A stretch of 64,000 nucleotides of DNA from an uncultured Eubacteriales bacterium (GCA_902795275.1 CADBKQ010000006.1:1-64000); one strand, 5' to 3'; shown: positions 17,250 to 27,153, numbered from the stretch's first letter. Notes: generated from the sequence alone by a model not told the origin. Translations and numbers: made by a program.

Positions 17250-18724
17250 GCGGCATGAATAAATGGAAAGCCCGGCTGGAAAAAATCAAGAATAACCGGA
17301 AGCTGCGCTGCGGCGGCTTTTCCGCGGCGCTGACCGCCTGCGTGGTGGCGCTGATCGTGCTGCTGTCGGCGCTCTTTGACGGGCTGGAAAGCCGCTACGC
17401 CCTCCAGGTGGACTGCTCCTTCAACGGGGCGACCACCCAGGGGGAGATCACCAAAAACGCCCTGGCGCAGCTGGATAAGGACGTGCATATCTACGCGGTC
17501 ACGCCCGTATCCGGCGGGGATGAAAACCTGCTGTCCCTGCTGAACCGGTACGACGTGGCCTCCGACCACGTGACAGTGACAAAAGAAAACCTGCTGAAGA
17601 ATCCCGTGCTGAAAACCCAGTTTACCGACGCGGCGGGAAGCGGGCAGGTGACGGACGAATGCCTGATCATCCACTGCCCGGAAACCGGCCTGTCCCGGGT
17701 GCTGAACGAGTCCGACTATACGTATCATTCCTTCAATATGGAAACCGGCTTTTTTGACCAGACGATGATTTCCTATGAAAAAAGCGTCACGGAAGCCATC
17801 TTGTATGTGACGCAGGAAAGCGTGCCCTGCGTGCAGATCCTGTCCGGCCACCGGGAAAAAAGCCGGGATGACACGGAAATCCTGGAAGAAACGCTCAAGG
17901 AATCGAATTATAAAGTCGTGCGGGTGAATCTGGCGGCGGGGGACACACTGAACCCGGCCGACCCGCTGATGGTGCTTTCTCCCCAGTATGACCTGTCGGA
18001 TGAGGAACTGGGCCAATTGCTGGATTTTGCCAAAGCGGGCGGAGACTTTTTCATCACGGCGGATTACATCGATCCGCTGGACCTGAGCAATTATAACGCC
18101 CTGCTGCGCTCCTACGGCGTGGAAGCCCTGCCCGGCCTGGTGGTGGCGAAAGCGGAAGACCGGGAAAGCTATTATGCCGATTACCCGGTGATCCTGATGC
18201 CGTATATGCAGGATACGGATGTGACCCACACGCTGGTAGACGCCGGAGAAACCATCCTGCTGATCGCCGAAGCCCGGGCGTTCCGGTTGCAGGACACACA
18301 GCCCGACGGCGTGATGGCGTATCCCCTGCTCATGACCGGGGAAGCCTATCTTCGGCAGGCCGTAGACGGCGAGGATACCGTGGAGCAGCAGCCCGGCGAC
18401 GAGGAAGGGCAATTCGCCGTTTCCCTCTGGTCGGACAAGCTGTTTGACGACGGCACGGTTTCCCATCTGTTTATTTTGGGAGACAGCAATGTGTTCACCG
18501 ATTATTGGATGCAGATGAACACATCCTCCACCGCGTTCCTGCTGCAAATCATCCATTCGCTCCAGGAGAAGGAAGCAGTGAGCCTGAACATCGTCCCCAA
18601 GCCCGCGCAGCGGGAAAGCCTGGCGCTGACCAACCTCACCCCCGCCGTGATCGTGACCGTGATGCTGCCGCTGCTGGTGCTGCTGGGCGCGCTGCTGGTG
18701 CTGCTGCCCAGAAAGAATATGTGA
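17246..18724 (+). CDS. GldG-like ABC transporter auxiliary protein
   Basis: A 492-residue protein of the GldG/ABC_transp_aux group. A transmembrane helix is near residues 28-48 (a long extracytoplasmic region follows) and a second is at the C-terminus (VIVTVMLPLLVLLGALLVLLP). The core has the DUF4350-like fold pattern VQILSGHREKSRDDTEIL and DFAKAGGDFFITADYIDP. The start overlaps the permease stop (ATGA); a second ATG lies three codons on. The open frame continues upstream to 17084 inside the permease gene, which is a shadow. Confidence 0.82.
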   Translation: MSGMNKWKARLEKIKNNRKLRCGGFSAALTACVVALIVLLSALFDGLESRYALQVDCSFNGATTQGEITKNALAQLDKDVHIYAVTPVSGGDENLLSLLNRYDVASDHVTVTKENLLKNPVLKTQFTDAAGSGQVTDECLIIHCPETGLSRVLNESDYTYHSFNMETGFFDQTMISYEKSVTEAILYVTQESVPCVQILSGHREKSRDDTEILEETLKESNYKVVRVNLAAGDTLNPADPLMVLSPQYDLSDEELGQLLDFAKAGGDFFITADYIDPLDLSNYNALLRSYGVEALPGLVVAKAEDRESYYADYPVILMPYMQDTDVTHTLVDAGETILLIAEARAFRLQDTQPDGVMAYPLLMTGEAYLRQAVDGEDTVEQQPGDEEGQFAVSLWSDKLFDDGTVSHLFILGDSNVFTDYWMQMNTSSTAFLLQIIHSLQEKEAVSLNIVPKPAQRESLALTNLTPAVIVTVMLPLLVLLGALLVLLPRKNM

Positions 18725-18728
18725 TCCC

Positions 18729-20201
18729 ATGGAAAAAGCGCCACGAAAAAAAGCCCGCCGCCCGATGCGTCATCAAACGCTTTTTCTGCTGCTCCTGTGC
18801 GCCTGCCTGGTCACGGGAGCGGCCGTGATTTTGGTGCGCTCTTTTTCGCGCGTGCCGCCCATCGTACCCAGCGACGAAAAGCCCCTGCTGCTGGCGCGCC
18901 CATGCAAAGAAATCGCTTCCGTTCTGATCGCGCCCAAGGACAGCGCAGCCTATCCGCTTCTTTGGAAAGACGGGGGCTTTGTTTTGCAGGGGCAGGAGGA
19001 TACGCCCCTTCGGGAATCCGTGACGCGGGAGCTCACGCTGTCGCTCGGCAAAGTGCCGGCGGAGTCGCTGGTACTGCCGGAGCTGAACCCCGCGCAAGGC
19101 CAGACGAAGGAAGCCTTCGGCCTGGAGCCGCCGCAGGCGCGGGTGGAAATCACCTATCAGGACGGGGAAAAGGCAGAACTGCTGCTGGGCGATTTGACTT
19201 CCAACGAGGAAACGCCGCAGCGCTACTGCATGCTGGCGGGCGACCCCAAGCTGTACACGATGCTGGAAGCGGACTGCGAGGTATTCTTCCACGAAATGGA
19301 ATACCTGCGGGATTTTGCGCAGCCGGGCATCGACGCTTCCCTGCTGGACAGGATTGACGTGACGGGCAGCGTGGTCTGGAGCGCCGTATACACGCCCAGC
19401 GGCTGGCAGATGGAAGCGCCGTTTGCCTATCCGCTCTCCGTGCAGCGCATGGACGCGCTGCTGAATCGGATAGAAAGCATGGGCTTTGAAGCCTATCTGG
19501 GCAGCCCGGAGGCGCTTGACCTGGCGGCATACGGCCTGGACACCCCGGAATTGGCCGTCCGGCTCACCCAGGCCGCCACCGTCATTTCCGGCGAAACGGA
19601 GGACGGGCGGCAGGTGTCCTTCCCGGTCGCGGAGCGGGAATATACGCTGCACCTGGGCGCGGAAACGGGGAAAAGCGGCGTCTACCTCCTGTGGGAAGGA
19701 AAGGTGTACAAGGCCAGCAACTTCCTGCTGGGCTTCTGGAAAACGCTGAATCCCCGGGATCTGGTGCTTCTGAATCCCGTCAATCTTCAAGTCAACAACC
19801 TGGACGAAGTGCGCCTCGCCGCACCCGAAATTTCCAAAGCCTATGAAGTGCGGATGGTGGAGAGCGTGACGGAAAACAACCAAATTGCCACCGATGAATA
19901 CGGCCAGACGCTGTATGATATGGCGGTGCGCCGGGCGGGAGAAAACGGGGACATGGACACGGAAGCCTTTGCGGCATGGTACAGGAAGCTGGCCGCCCTG
20001 TCCGGGGACGGAACGCTGCCGGAAGGCTTTGCGCTTTCCGGGGAAAGCCGCGCCACGATCACGCTCACAAACAGCCACCTGACCCGGACGATTGACTTTT
20101 ATCCCTTCGACGCGCTCCACGACGCCATGGCCGTGGACGGCGTGGCGCTGTTCTATGTGCAGAAGGAGCGGGTCGATCAGATCATTGCGTCCGCGCCATA
20201 A
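18729..20201 (+). CDS. DUF4340 domain protein
   Basis: A 490-residue protein with an N-terminal signal-anchor helix (residues 17-37) and a mostly beta extracytoplasmic body. Two tandem DUF4340-like units are visible: one around EAFGLEPPQARVEITYQDGEKAELLLGD and one around LAAYGLDTPELAVRLTQ. DUF4340 genes commonly follow gldA/F/G-like genes. It starts 4 bp after the GldG-like stop, so it belongs to the same operon. Molecular role unknown. Confidence 0.8.
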   Translation: MEKAPRKKARRPMRHQTLFLLLLCACLVTGAAVILVRSFSRVPPIVPSDEKPLLLARPCKEIASVLIAPKDSAAYPLLWKDGGFVLQGQEDTPLRESVTRELTLSLGKVPAESLVLPELNPAQGQTKEAFGLEPPQARVEITYQDGEKAELLLGDLTSNEETPQRYCMLAGDPKLYTMLEADCEVFFHEMEYLRDFAQPGIDASLLDRIDVTGSVVWSAVYTPSGWQMEAPFAYPLSVQRMDALLNRIESMGFEAYLGSPEALDLAAYGLDTPELAVRLTQAATVISGETEDGRQVSFPVAEREYTLHLGAETGKSGVYLLWEGKVYKASNFLLGFWKTLNPRDLVLLNPVNLQVNNLDEVRLAAPEISKAYEVRMVESVTENNQIATDEYGQTLYDMAVRRAGENGDMDTEAFAAWYRKLAALSGDGTLPEGFALSGESRATITLTNSHLTRTIDFYPFDALHDAMAVDGVALFYVQKERVDQIIASAP

Positions 20202-20283
20202 AAAATTTCATTCGCTTCTTTTCATTCCCCGGCAATTGAGGTATAATGGAATCAATGAATCCGCGCAAAGGAGAAGAAACACC

Positions 20284-21330
20284 ATGAGCATTGCGAAAAA
20301 GCCCTTCGGCGTCGACCAGATCGGCCGTCAGATGACCCTGTACACCATGACCAATAAAATCGGCGCGTCCGTGTCCGTGCTGGATTTCGGGGCGCATATC
20401 GTGTCCGTGAAGGTGCCGGACAGGAACGGAAACTTAGGCGAAGTGTGCCTGGGCTATGACACGCTGGAAGAATACGACCAGAAGCCCTCTTTCCTGGGCG
20501 CGACCATCGGCCGCGTGGGCAACCGCATCGGCGGCGCGAAGTTCACCCTGAACGGGAAAGAATACACCCTGTTCAAGAACGACGGGCCCAACACCCTCCA
20601 CGGCGGGCGCGAAGGCTTCGACAAGAAATGGTGGAAGGGCGAAGTCCTGGAAGCCGACGGCGAGGACGCCGTGATCTTCACCTATGTGGCCCATGACATG
20701 GAAGAAGGCTTCCCCGGCAAACTGCACGTTCAGGTCACTTTCGCCTGGGATGACAACTGCAAATTGTCCATCCGCTACCTGGCCCAGAGCGACCAGGACA
20801 CCATCGTGAACCTGACCAACCATTCCTATTGGAACCTGTCTGATCAGGACACCATGCTGGATCATACCCTCCAGGTGAACGCCGATACGATCACCGACGT
20901 GGACGGCGGCCTGATCCCCACCGGCGAATTCCTGCCCGTGGACGGCACGCCGCTGGATCTGCGGAAGCCTGTAAAGATCGGCGAAGGCGTGGCCCGGCGC
21001 AAGGAATGTCATCTGATCGACGCCGTGGACGGCTACGACGTGAACTACGTGCTGAACGGCGAAGGCATGCAGGAGGCGGGCGTCCTGTACGATCCGGAAA
21101 GCGGACGGGAAATGCGCGTGCTCACCACCGAGCCTGGCATGCAGGTGTATTCCGGCCAGGGCCTGAACACCACCGGCCATGGCGGCAAAGCCTACGGCGC
21201 TTACGCGGGCGTGGCCCTGGAAACCCAGCACTACCCCGACAGCCCCAATCACGACAACTTCCCCACCATCACCCTGAAAGCCGGGGATACGTACCAGACC
21301 ACCACCATCTATGCTTTCAGCGTGAAATAA
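20284..21330 (+). CDS. galM: Aldose 1-epimerase
   Basis: This mutarotase interconverts alpha and beta anomers of aldoses such as galactose. The 348-residue protein is of normal length. It has the IGRVGNRIGGAKF and NTLHGGREGFDKK motifs, the catalytic His in NLTNHSYWNLS, and the catalytic Glu in LETQHYPDSPNHDNFP. The ATG at 20284 has AAAGGAG upstream. A TATAAT at 20242-20247 gives the gene its own promoter. The open frame upstream to 20092 overlaps DUF4340 and is not coding. Confidence 0.95.
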   Translation: MSIAKKPFGVDQIGRQMTLYTMTNKIGASVSVLDFGAHIVSVKVPDRNGNLGEVCLGYDTLEEYDQKPSFLGATIGRVGNRIGGAKFTLNGKEYTLFKNDGPNTLHGGREGFDKKWWKGEVLEADGEDAVIFTYVAHDMEEGFPGKLHVQVTFAWDDNCKLSIRYLAQSDQDTIVNLTNHSYWNLSDQDTMLDHTLQVNADTITDVDGGLIPTGEFLPVDGTPLDLRKPVKIGEGVARRKECHLIDAVDGYDVNYVLNGEGMQEAGVLYDPESGREMRVLTTEPGMQVYSGQGLNTTGHGGKAYGAYAGVALETQHYPDSPNHDNFPTITLKAGDTYQTTTIYAFSVK

Positions 21331-21341
21331 AAAAATAAGAG

Positions 21342-21385
21342 AAAAGCCTTTGCGGGGTAGATGGCCCCTGCAAAGGCTTTTTGTT
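21342..21385. terminator. Bidirectional terminator galM / glycosidase
   Basis: AAAAGCCTTTGC.GGGG pairs with CCCC.GCAAAGGCTTTT (21342-21357 and 21365-21382). It is flanked by A-rich sequence on one side and T-rich on the other, between two convergent genes. Confidence 0.85.
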
Positions 21386-22938
21386 TACGGCACCATGAGC
21401 TGTTCGGAAATGCCAAACCCGCTCATGCTGCCAACGCTTCTTGTGCTGTTGGCGGAATGATTGATCTTTTTGCCCATGAACATGAGGCAGGCGGTGCCGC
21501 CGCCGTCCAGGTTGATGGCCTCCTGCACGCCGTGCTCCTTCATGTTGTCCGCCAGCCAGTTCAGGAACACGCCCTTGGAGCGCCCGCTGTCGCCCATGCG
21601 GCCCTCCACGCAGAGAATGTAATAATGCCAGGGTTCAATCATGCCCATGGCGAGGCGGGGTTCGCGGTAGGAGTAGTATTCGTCCCGCAGCATGTATTCG
21701 CTCAGTTCCCCGTTTTGCAGCAAAATCGGCCCGAAGGCGTAGGTGCTCACCGCGCCCATGTCCAGATATTCCTGGGCGGTGTGGGCGGAGTTGAGGAAGG
21801 TTTTCATGCTGCCGTCGGGGAACACGGCCAGCACGTCCAGGTTGGGAAAGGATTCCCGGCTCCAGGTTTTGTCGTAGATGATCTGACCGTTGCGGATGAT
21901 GACCCCCGGCGGGATGCCCTTGTCCTTTTCGTTGATGCGGAAGCCGAAATGGTCGTCGTTGAAGGCCAACACCAGGCCGTATTTCTCCACGAACTTGGCA
22001 GGCTGGATCATGGCGGTGCCGGGGTTCTTCGTGCCGTTCAGGTAAGACAGCAGCGGGGATGCCGGGCTGGCATGCACGTCGGCCTCGTACCAGGTGAGCA
22101 CCGCCTTCTTGTCGTAGTACCGCCGGATCACGATGGAGAGGGACGAAGTGACGTAAATCCACACGCCCTCGTCCTCGTCCACGTACACATATTCCTCGGT
22201 GTCCGCGTCCTCAGCCAGAAAGCCTTCCTCGTTCAGGGGCGGCATCAAGCTGTTGATGTCCAGCGGCGGCTTGGGCGTGGGCGGCACGGAGGAGGGCTTG
22301 GGCGCATTCTTGGTTTTCACGGCGTTGCCGGAATACACCAGCGCCTGCAGAATCGGGTCGGCCTCGCCGGTTTCGGGAAGGCCGTTGTTCTTTTGCAGCT
22401 GCTTCACCCGGTTGACCGTCACTTCGTTGTACTCGTCGCTGAGGTTTTCGGAATTGAAGTAGCCCAGCCAGTACATGGCCTTTTTCAGCCTTTCCACCGC
22501 CTCGCCGCTCATGCCTTCTCTCAGCGTTTCATAGCCGGAGGTATCGTAGGGAAAAGGCGTGGGCGCGGGAGTCGCGGTGGGCACGGGCGTGGGCGGCGGC
22601 ACGGGAGAGGGAGAGGGCGCGGTGTCCGTTCCCACCGCGTTCCCGGAAAACACCAATTCCTGCAAGGCCGCGTCGGCAATCCCCGTCTGTTTCAGGCCGT
22701 TGTTCTTTTGCAGCTTCTTTACCCGCTCGGCGGTGGTCTTCGTATACGTGCCGTCCAAGTCCTCGGTGTTGAAGTAGCCCAGCCAGAACATGGCCTTCTT
22801 GAAGCGCTGCACGTCCTCGCCCTTCATGCCGTATTTCAGCTCCCGGTATTCCTCGGAAAAAGCGGGCATAAATAAGCCGCAAAGCAGCAGGGCGCAAAGC
22901 CCTGCTGCTGTCAGCCGTTTGAAAAGATTAACGCGCAT
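21385..22938 (-). CDS. Secreted phosphodiester glycosidase with two PG-binding modules
   Basis: A 517-residue exported protein. A signal peptide ends near residue 28 (FMPAFSEE). Two PG_binding_1 modules follow (about 33-95 and 120-185; each has MFWLGYFN or MYWLGYFN and LQKNNGL), each followed by a Pro-rich linker. A C-terminal NAGPA/DUF2233 phosphodiester glycosidase domain (about 240-517) carries the conserved NLDGGGTA near residue 480. Family members remove alpha-linked GlcNAc from phosphodiesters; the natural substrate here could be a wall polymer. It starts inside the potD gene (11-bp overlap), so it may be translated in the potD transcript. Confidence 0.85.
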   Translation of the reverse strand: MRVNLFKRLTAAGLCALLLCGLFMPAFSEEYRELKYGMKGEDVQRFKKAMFWLGYFNTEDLDGTYTKTTAERVKKLQKNNGLKQTGIADAALQELVFSGNAVGTDTAPSPSPVPPPTPVPTATPAPTPFPYDTSGYETLREGMSGEAVERLKKAMYWLGYFNSENLSDEYNEVTVNRVKQLQKNNGLPETGEADPILQALVYSGNAVKTKNAPKPSSVPPTPKPPLDINSLMPPLNEEGFLAEDADTEEYVYVDEDEGVWIYVTSSLSIVIRRYYDKKAVLTWYEADVHASPASPLLSYLNGTKNPGTAMIQPAKFVEKYGLVLAFNDDHFGFRINEKDKGIPPGVIIRNGQIIYDKTWSRESFPNLDVLAVFPDGSMKTFLNSAHTAQEYLDMGAVSTYAFGPILLQNGELSEYMLRDEYYSYREPRLAMGMIEPWHYYILCVEGRMGDSGRSKGVFLNWLADNMKEHGVQEAINLDGGGTACLMFMGKKINHSANSTRSVGSMSGFGISEQLMVP

Positions 22939-23971
22939 TCTTCACCTGGCTCCAGAAGGAATTGTAGATGGTGAGGAAGTTGTCGGGGATGTCGTGGAAG
23001 AATTCGCAGCGGTCGATCACTTCCTGGGGCGGGTTGATGGTGGGGTTCTCAGTGTAGTCCTCGCCCATGAGTTCAATGGCCGCGGCGTTGGGGGAAGAGT
23101 ACCAGATGTATTCGCAGTTCATCTTCGCGATGTCGGGGCGGCAGAGGAAGTTGATCAGCTTTTCCGCGTTTTCCTTGTTTTTGGCGGTGGCGGGGATCAC
23201 CATGGGGTCGATCCACACGTTGCTGCCCTCCATGGGCACGGCGTAGTCCAGGTCTTCATTCAGCTCCATGGCGTAGAGCGCGTCGCCGGAATACACCACG
23301 GCCAGGGCCGCTTCGCCCGCCACCATCTTGTCCTTGGTCTCGTCCACGTAATAGGCTTTCACGATGGGCTTCTGCTCGATCAGCTTGTCGGCGGCGGCTT
23401 TCAGCTCGGTAATGTCCCGGGTGTTCATGGAATAGCCCAGGTATTTGAGGGTGATGCCCAGGGTGTCGCGGATGGAGTCCAGCATGAAAATGCTGTCGGC
23501 GTACTTGTCGTTCCACAGGATGCCCCAGGAATCCACCGGATCATCCACCATTTTGGTGTTGTACAGGATGCCAACGGTGCCCCACATGAAGGGAATGGAA
23601 TACTTGCTTTCGGGGTCGTAGTCGGGGTTCAGCTGGCTGGGATTGATGTTGGCGATGTTGGGGATGTTGTCCATGTTGATTTCCGCCAGCATGTCTTCCG
23701 CGATCATGCGCTCCACGCAGTAATCGGAGGGGAACACCAGGTCATAGGCCCCGGGGCTGACGCGCACCTGCACCATCATGTCCTCGTTGGTGGTGAAGTA
23801 CATTTTGTTCACGTGGATGCCGGTTTCCTGCTCAAAGATTTCAAAGACGGTTTCGTCCATGTAGTCGTACCAGTTGTACACGTTCACCACTTCCTGGGCG
23901 GCGAAGCCGTTCATGGGCAGCATCGCCAGGCACAGCGCCAGGGCGGCGACCAAAGCAATGATTTTTTTCAT
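22928..23971 (-). CDS. potD: Spermidine/putrescine-binding protein PotD
   Basis: This exported binding protein delivers polyamines to the PotABC transporter. It has 347 residues with a signal peptide (about 1-24, ending GFAAQE). The mature part starts VVNVYNWYDYMDETVFEIFEQETGI, a family hallmark. The SPFMWGTVGILYN-type segment and AALAVVYSGDA are also present. It lacks a lipobox Cys. It is split from potC by about 300 bp with two repeats. The start has GGAGGT upstream and its own TATAAT box. Confidence 0.93.
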   Translation of the reverse strand: MKKIIALVAALALCLAMLPMNGFAAQEVVNVYNWYDYMDETVFEIFEQETGIHVNKMYFTTNEDMMVQVRVSPGAYDLVFPSDYCVERMIAEDMLAEINMDNIPNIANINPSQLNPDYDPESKYSIPFMWGTVGILYNTKMVDDPVDSWGILWNDKYADSIFMLDSIRDTLGITLKYLGYSMNTRDITELKAAADKLIEQKPIVKAYYVDETKDKMVAGEAALAVVYSGDALYAMELNEDLDYAVPMEGSNVWIDPMVIPATAKNKENAEKLINFLCRPDIAKMNCEYIWYSSPNAAAIELMGEDYTENPTINPPQEVIDRCEFFHDIPDNFLTIYNSFWSQVKNAR

Positions 23972-23994
23972 TGTTCATACCTCCGTGATTGTTG

Positions 23995-24016
23995 ATTATA
24001 TAAAATCCGTTCGGAT
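23995..24016 (-). promoter_or_regulatory. potD promoter with palindrome
   Basis: TATAAT on the minus strand at 23995-24000 is immediately preceded, in the spacer region, by the palindrome ATCCG-AA-CGGAT (24005-24016). The -35 is not convincing. A dyad in this position would suit a repressor or activator site; that is inferred. Confidence 0.45.
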
Positions 24017-24075
24017 ATTTATATCATAACGTTATTTTCATCACACCCATCGGGTCTGCTGTACGAACGCAGTTC

Positions 24076-24176
24076 TGTCATCCTGACGACCGCGAAGCGG
24101 TCAGGAAGGATCTCCTTTCAGGTTGGCATACCCGACGAGGGAGATTCTTCCGGCTTTTCAAGCCGTCAGAATGACA
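24076..24176. repeat. TGTCATCCTGA-type inverted-repeat element
   Basis: Ends TGTCATCCTGAC (24076-24087) and GTCAGAATGACA (about 24165-24176) are imperfect inverted repeats. The inside has GACCGCGAAGCGGTC and GGATCT/AGATTC-like complementary blocks. The same family provides the fragment inside element B (13888-13932). It is non-coding. Confidence 0.65.
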
Positions 24177-24206
24177 TGAGAGCGTTTCTTTCGTCTCCTT
24201 TTATGG

Positions 24207-24278
24207 CTTTCTTGGAAGGGGGTCTGGGGGAAACCATTCTTTGGCCTGCAAAGAATGGTTTCCCCCAGAAAAATTCCG
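24207..24278. repeat. Long-hairpin repeat, copy R3
   Basis: Inverted orientation copy: CTTTCTTGGAAGGGGGT then a 19-bp stem of the CTGGGGGAAACCATTCTTT type (24224-24242 with 24250-24268). It ends at the potC stop codon and could terminate the potABC transcript. Confidence 0.75.
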
Positions 24279-25043
24279 TTACTCTTCCTCCGCCGTGCGC
24301 TTATTGACCACCAGCAGCAGCACCAGCAGGGCCACGAACATGAGCGCTGACAGCGCGTTCATGGTGGGCTTGATGCCCTTTCTCGCCTGGGAGTAAATGA
24401 GGGTGGACAGGTTCTGCACCAGGGGCGAGGTGGTGAAATAGGAAATGGTGAAGTCGTCCAGGGACAGGGTAAATGCCAGCATCGCGCCGGTGATAACGCC
24501 GGGCATCACCTGGGGCAGGATCACGTGGAACAGCGCGTACATGGGCGTCGCGCCTAAATCCAGCGCCGCCTCGTAGGTGTTCTTGTTCATTTGTTTCAGC
24601 TTCGGCATGACGGACAAAATCACATACGGCACGTCGAAGGTGATGTGGGCCAGCAGCATGGTCACGAACCCGCGCTCCACCTGGGTGAAGATGAACAGCA
24701 GCATGAGCGAGATACCGGTCACGATGTCCGGCATGGTCATGGGAATGTTGTTCAGGGTCAGCATCAGATGCTGGGGCCGGCGCTTCATGGCGTGGATGCC
24801 GATGGCGGCAAGCGTCCCGATGATGGTGGCGAACAGGGACGCCAGCACGGCAATCGCCAGGGTGATGACCAGGGAGTTCATGATGTTGGGGTCTTTGAAG
24901 AGCTCCTCGTACCAGCGGAAGGAGAAGCCTTCCCACTTGGCGCGGCTCTTGCCCGCGTTGAAGGATTGCACGATCAGCACCACGATCGGAATATACAGGA
25001 AGGCGAGCACCAGGCCCAGATAAAACCGCTTGATGAATTTCAT
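24279..25043 (-). CDS. potC: Polyamine ABC transporter permease PotC
   Basis: A 254-residue membrane permease with six helices. The EAA loop reads EAALDLGATPMYALFHVILP (about residues 156-175). Typical PotC text includes NNIPMTMPDIVTGISLMLLF and LAFTLSLDDFTISYF. It works with PotB as the membrane heterodimer. It overlaps potB by 4 bp. Confidence 0.94.
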   Translation of the reverse strand: MKFIKRFYLGLVLAFLYIPIVVLIVQSFNAGKSRAKWEGFSFRWYEELFKDPNIMNSLVITLAIAVLASLFATIIGTLAAIGIHAMKRRPQHLMLTLNNIPMTMPDIVTGISLMLLFIFTQVERGFVTMLLAHITFDVPYVILSVMPKLKQMNKNTYEAALDLGATPMYALFHVILPQVMPGVITGAMLAFTLSLDDFTISYFTTSPLVQNLSTLIYSQARKGIKPTMNALSALMFVALLVLLLVVNKRTAEEE

Positions 25044-26059
25044 ACCATGCCGCCTCCTTCGTTATCGGGGTCCACCTTGTTGAGCAGGCCCAGGGAGAGC
25101 AGAATGAGAATCATCATGACCAGCGAAAGCGCGCTGCCCACGTTCCATTCGTTCAGGCTGGTGGAGAGGAACTTGGCTTCGATCAGGTCGCCGAAGAGCT
25201 GCACCTTGCCGCCGCCCAGCAGGCGGGAAATGTAGAAGGTGGTCACGGCGGGCATGAACACCATCGTGATGCCGCTCACCACGCCGGGCACCGACAGGGG
25301 CAGGGTCACCTTGTAAAACACCTGCCACTTGTTGCAGCCCAGGTCCATGGCGGCTTCGCTGAGCTTGTAGTCCATCTTGTTCAGCACGTTGTAGATGGGG
25401 AACACCATGAAGGGCAGGAAGTTGTAAATCATGCCCACCTGCACGGCGGGGATGTTGTTCAGCAGCTTTTGCCGCCCGATGCCGATCCACTCAAAGAAGG
25501 TGTTGAGCAGCCCGCCGTCCTCCAGCAGGCTCATGAGGGCGATGGTGCGCAGCAGGAAGTTCATCCACATGGGCACCACGAACAGGATGACCAGGGTGGG
25601 GCCCAATTTGAATTCCCGATCCGCCATGATGTGGGCGGCGGGATAGCCCAGCAAAAGACATATCGCCGTGCACAGGAACGCCATCCACAGGGAAAACACC
25701 AGGGTGTCGATGTTGATGGAGTCCCGGGCCAGGCCCAGGTCTTCCAGGCTCAGCCCCATGTCCTGGTACATTTTCAGGTCTTCCGGGGCGATGGCCTTGC
25801 GGGCGTTGTAGTTGCTGTCCCAGAAGTTTTTGAAGTTGTCCAGGGTAAAATGGCCCTGGGGGTCGGTGAAGGAGAAGTAGGCCACCAGGAAGCAGGGGAT
25901 CACCGTGAACACGATCAGCCACAGCACATAGGGAGAGGCGAACACCGGGCGGCGGAAGCCCCGGTTTTTATGGATGTAGGCGATCAGCAGCGCCACGAAG
26001 GCCGCGAAGCCGATGCCCATCATCCAGTAGCCCCAGACGGGCACTTTGAAGTTGGTCAT
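25040..26059 (-). CDS. potB: Polyamine ABC transporter permease PotB
   Basis: A 339-residue permease. It has an extra N-terminal helix (about residues 9-26, [18 protein letters not shown]) before the normal first helix [23 protein letters not shown]; most PotB proteins are about 280 residues. The EAA loop [20 protein letters not shown] and [14 protein letters not shown] are typical. It overlaps potA and potC by 4 bp each, so the three are coupled. An internal start that would remove the extra helix is not obvious. Confidence 0.92.
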   Translation of the reverse strand: MTNFKVPVWGYWMMGIGFAAFVALLIAYIHKNRGFRRPVFASPYVLWLIVFTVIPCFLVAYFSFTDPQGHFTLDNFKNFWDSNYNARKAIAPEDLKMYQDMGLSLEDLGLARDSINIDTLVFSLWMAFLCTAICLLLGYPAAHIMADREFKLGPTLVILFVVPMWMNFLLRTIALMSLLEDGGLLNTFFEWIGIGRQKLLNNIPAVQVGMIYNFLPFMVFPIYNVLNKMDYKLSEAAMDLGCNKWQVFYKVTLPLSVPGVVSGITMVFMPAVTTFYISRLLGGGKVQLFGDLIEAKFLSTSLNEWNVGSALSLVMMILILLSLGLLNKVDPDNEGGGMV

Positions 26060-27129
26060 TTGGCTTCCTCCTCCTGGGGCTGGGCTTCCTCCATGCGGTG
26101 CATGATGTGGATGTTGAAGGGCACCACGGCCAGGCCCACCCGGCTGCCTTCCGGCTGCATGGTGGTGGAATGCACCTTCCAGATGGAGTGGCCCGCGTCG
26201 ATGATCATTTCGTAATGCACGCCCTTGAACAGCACGCTCTTGATGACGCCCGTCACCTGGCCCACGTCCTCGCCCACCAGCAGCACGTCCTCGGGCCGCA
26301 CCACCACGTCCACGGGCTTGTCCTCGCCGAAGCCGCTGTCCACGCAGGGGAAGTCCGCGCCGCAGAAGTGTACCAGCTCGTCCTTAATCATGGTGCCGGG
26401 GAAGATGTTGCTTTCCCCGATGAAGTTGGCGACAAAGGCGTTCTTGGGCTCGTCGTAAATGGATTTGGGCGTGCCGATCTGCAAGATCTTGCCGCCGTGC
26501 ATGACCACGATGGTGTCGCTCATGGTGAGGGCTTCTTCCTGGTCGTGGGTGACATACAGGAAGGTGATGCCCAGGCGCTGCTGCATGGCTTTCAGTTCCA
26601 GCTGCATTTCCTTGCGCAGCTTCAGGTCCAGCGCGCCCAGCGGCTCGTCCAGGAGCAGCACTTCCGGCTCGTTCACCAGCGCGCGGGCGATGGCGATGCG
26701 CTGCTGCTGTCCGCCGGAGAGCGAGTCCACGCCCCGCTTGCCGTAGCCCTTCAGGTTCACCAAATCGAGCATGTAATCCACCTTGCGGTTGATCTCGTCC
26801 TTGGGCATCTTTTTCAGCTTCAGGCCGAATGCGATGTTGTCCCGCACGTTCAGGTGGGGGAACAGCGCGTACTTCTGGAACACGGTGTTCACCCGGCGCT
26901 TGTAGGGCGGGATGCCGGAAATGTCCTTTCCGTCGAAAATCACGCGCCCGGAGTCGGCAGTCTCAAACCCGCCGATGATGCGCAGGGTGGTGGTTTTCCC
27001 GCAGCCGGAGGGCCCCAGCAGCGTCACGAACTCCTTCTTGCGGATATACAGATTGATATGATCCAGCACCGTCGTGCCGTCGTACTGCTTGAAAATATTC
27101 TCCAGGGTAATCAGGCGCTGTTCTTCCAT
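26056..27129 (-). CDS. potA: Polyamine ABC transporter ATPase PotA
   Basis: A 357-residue ATPase that drives polyamine import. Walker [10 protein letters not shown] lies near residues 39-47, the signature [15 protein letters not shown] near 138-152 and Walker [13 protein letters not shown] near 158-169. The C-terminal third is a TOBE-type regulatory domain ([13 protein letters not shown]). AAGGGGG precedes the ATG. It is separated from its presumed regulator by heptad element C. Confidence 0.95.
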   Translation of the reverse strand: MEEQRLITLENIFKQYDGTTVLDHINLYIRKKEFVTLLGPSGCGKTTTLRIIGGFETADSGRVIFDGKDISGIPPYKRRVNTVFQKYALFPHLNVRDNIAFGLKLKKMPKDEINRKVDYMLDLVNLKGYGKRGVDSLSGGQQQRIAIARALVNEPEVLLLDEPLGALDLKLRKEMQLELKAMQQRLGITFLYVTHDQEEALTMSDTIVVMHGGKILQIGTPKSIYDEPKNAFVANFIGESNIFPGTMIKDELVHFCGADFPCVDSGFGEDKPVDVVVRPEDVLLVGEDVGQVTGVIKSVLFKGVHYEMIIDAGHSIWKVHSTTMQPEGSRVGLAVVPFNIHIMHRMEEAQPQEEEAK

Positions 27130-27153
27130 GTGCGGGTCCCCCTTGTATTTGTG

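Noticed and set aside
21361..22875. 504-codon open frame opposite the phosphodiester glycosidase
   Set aside because: Antisense shadow. The minus-strand frame has a signal peptide and recognised domains.
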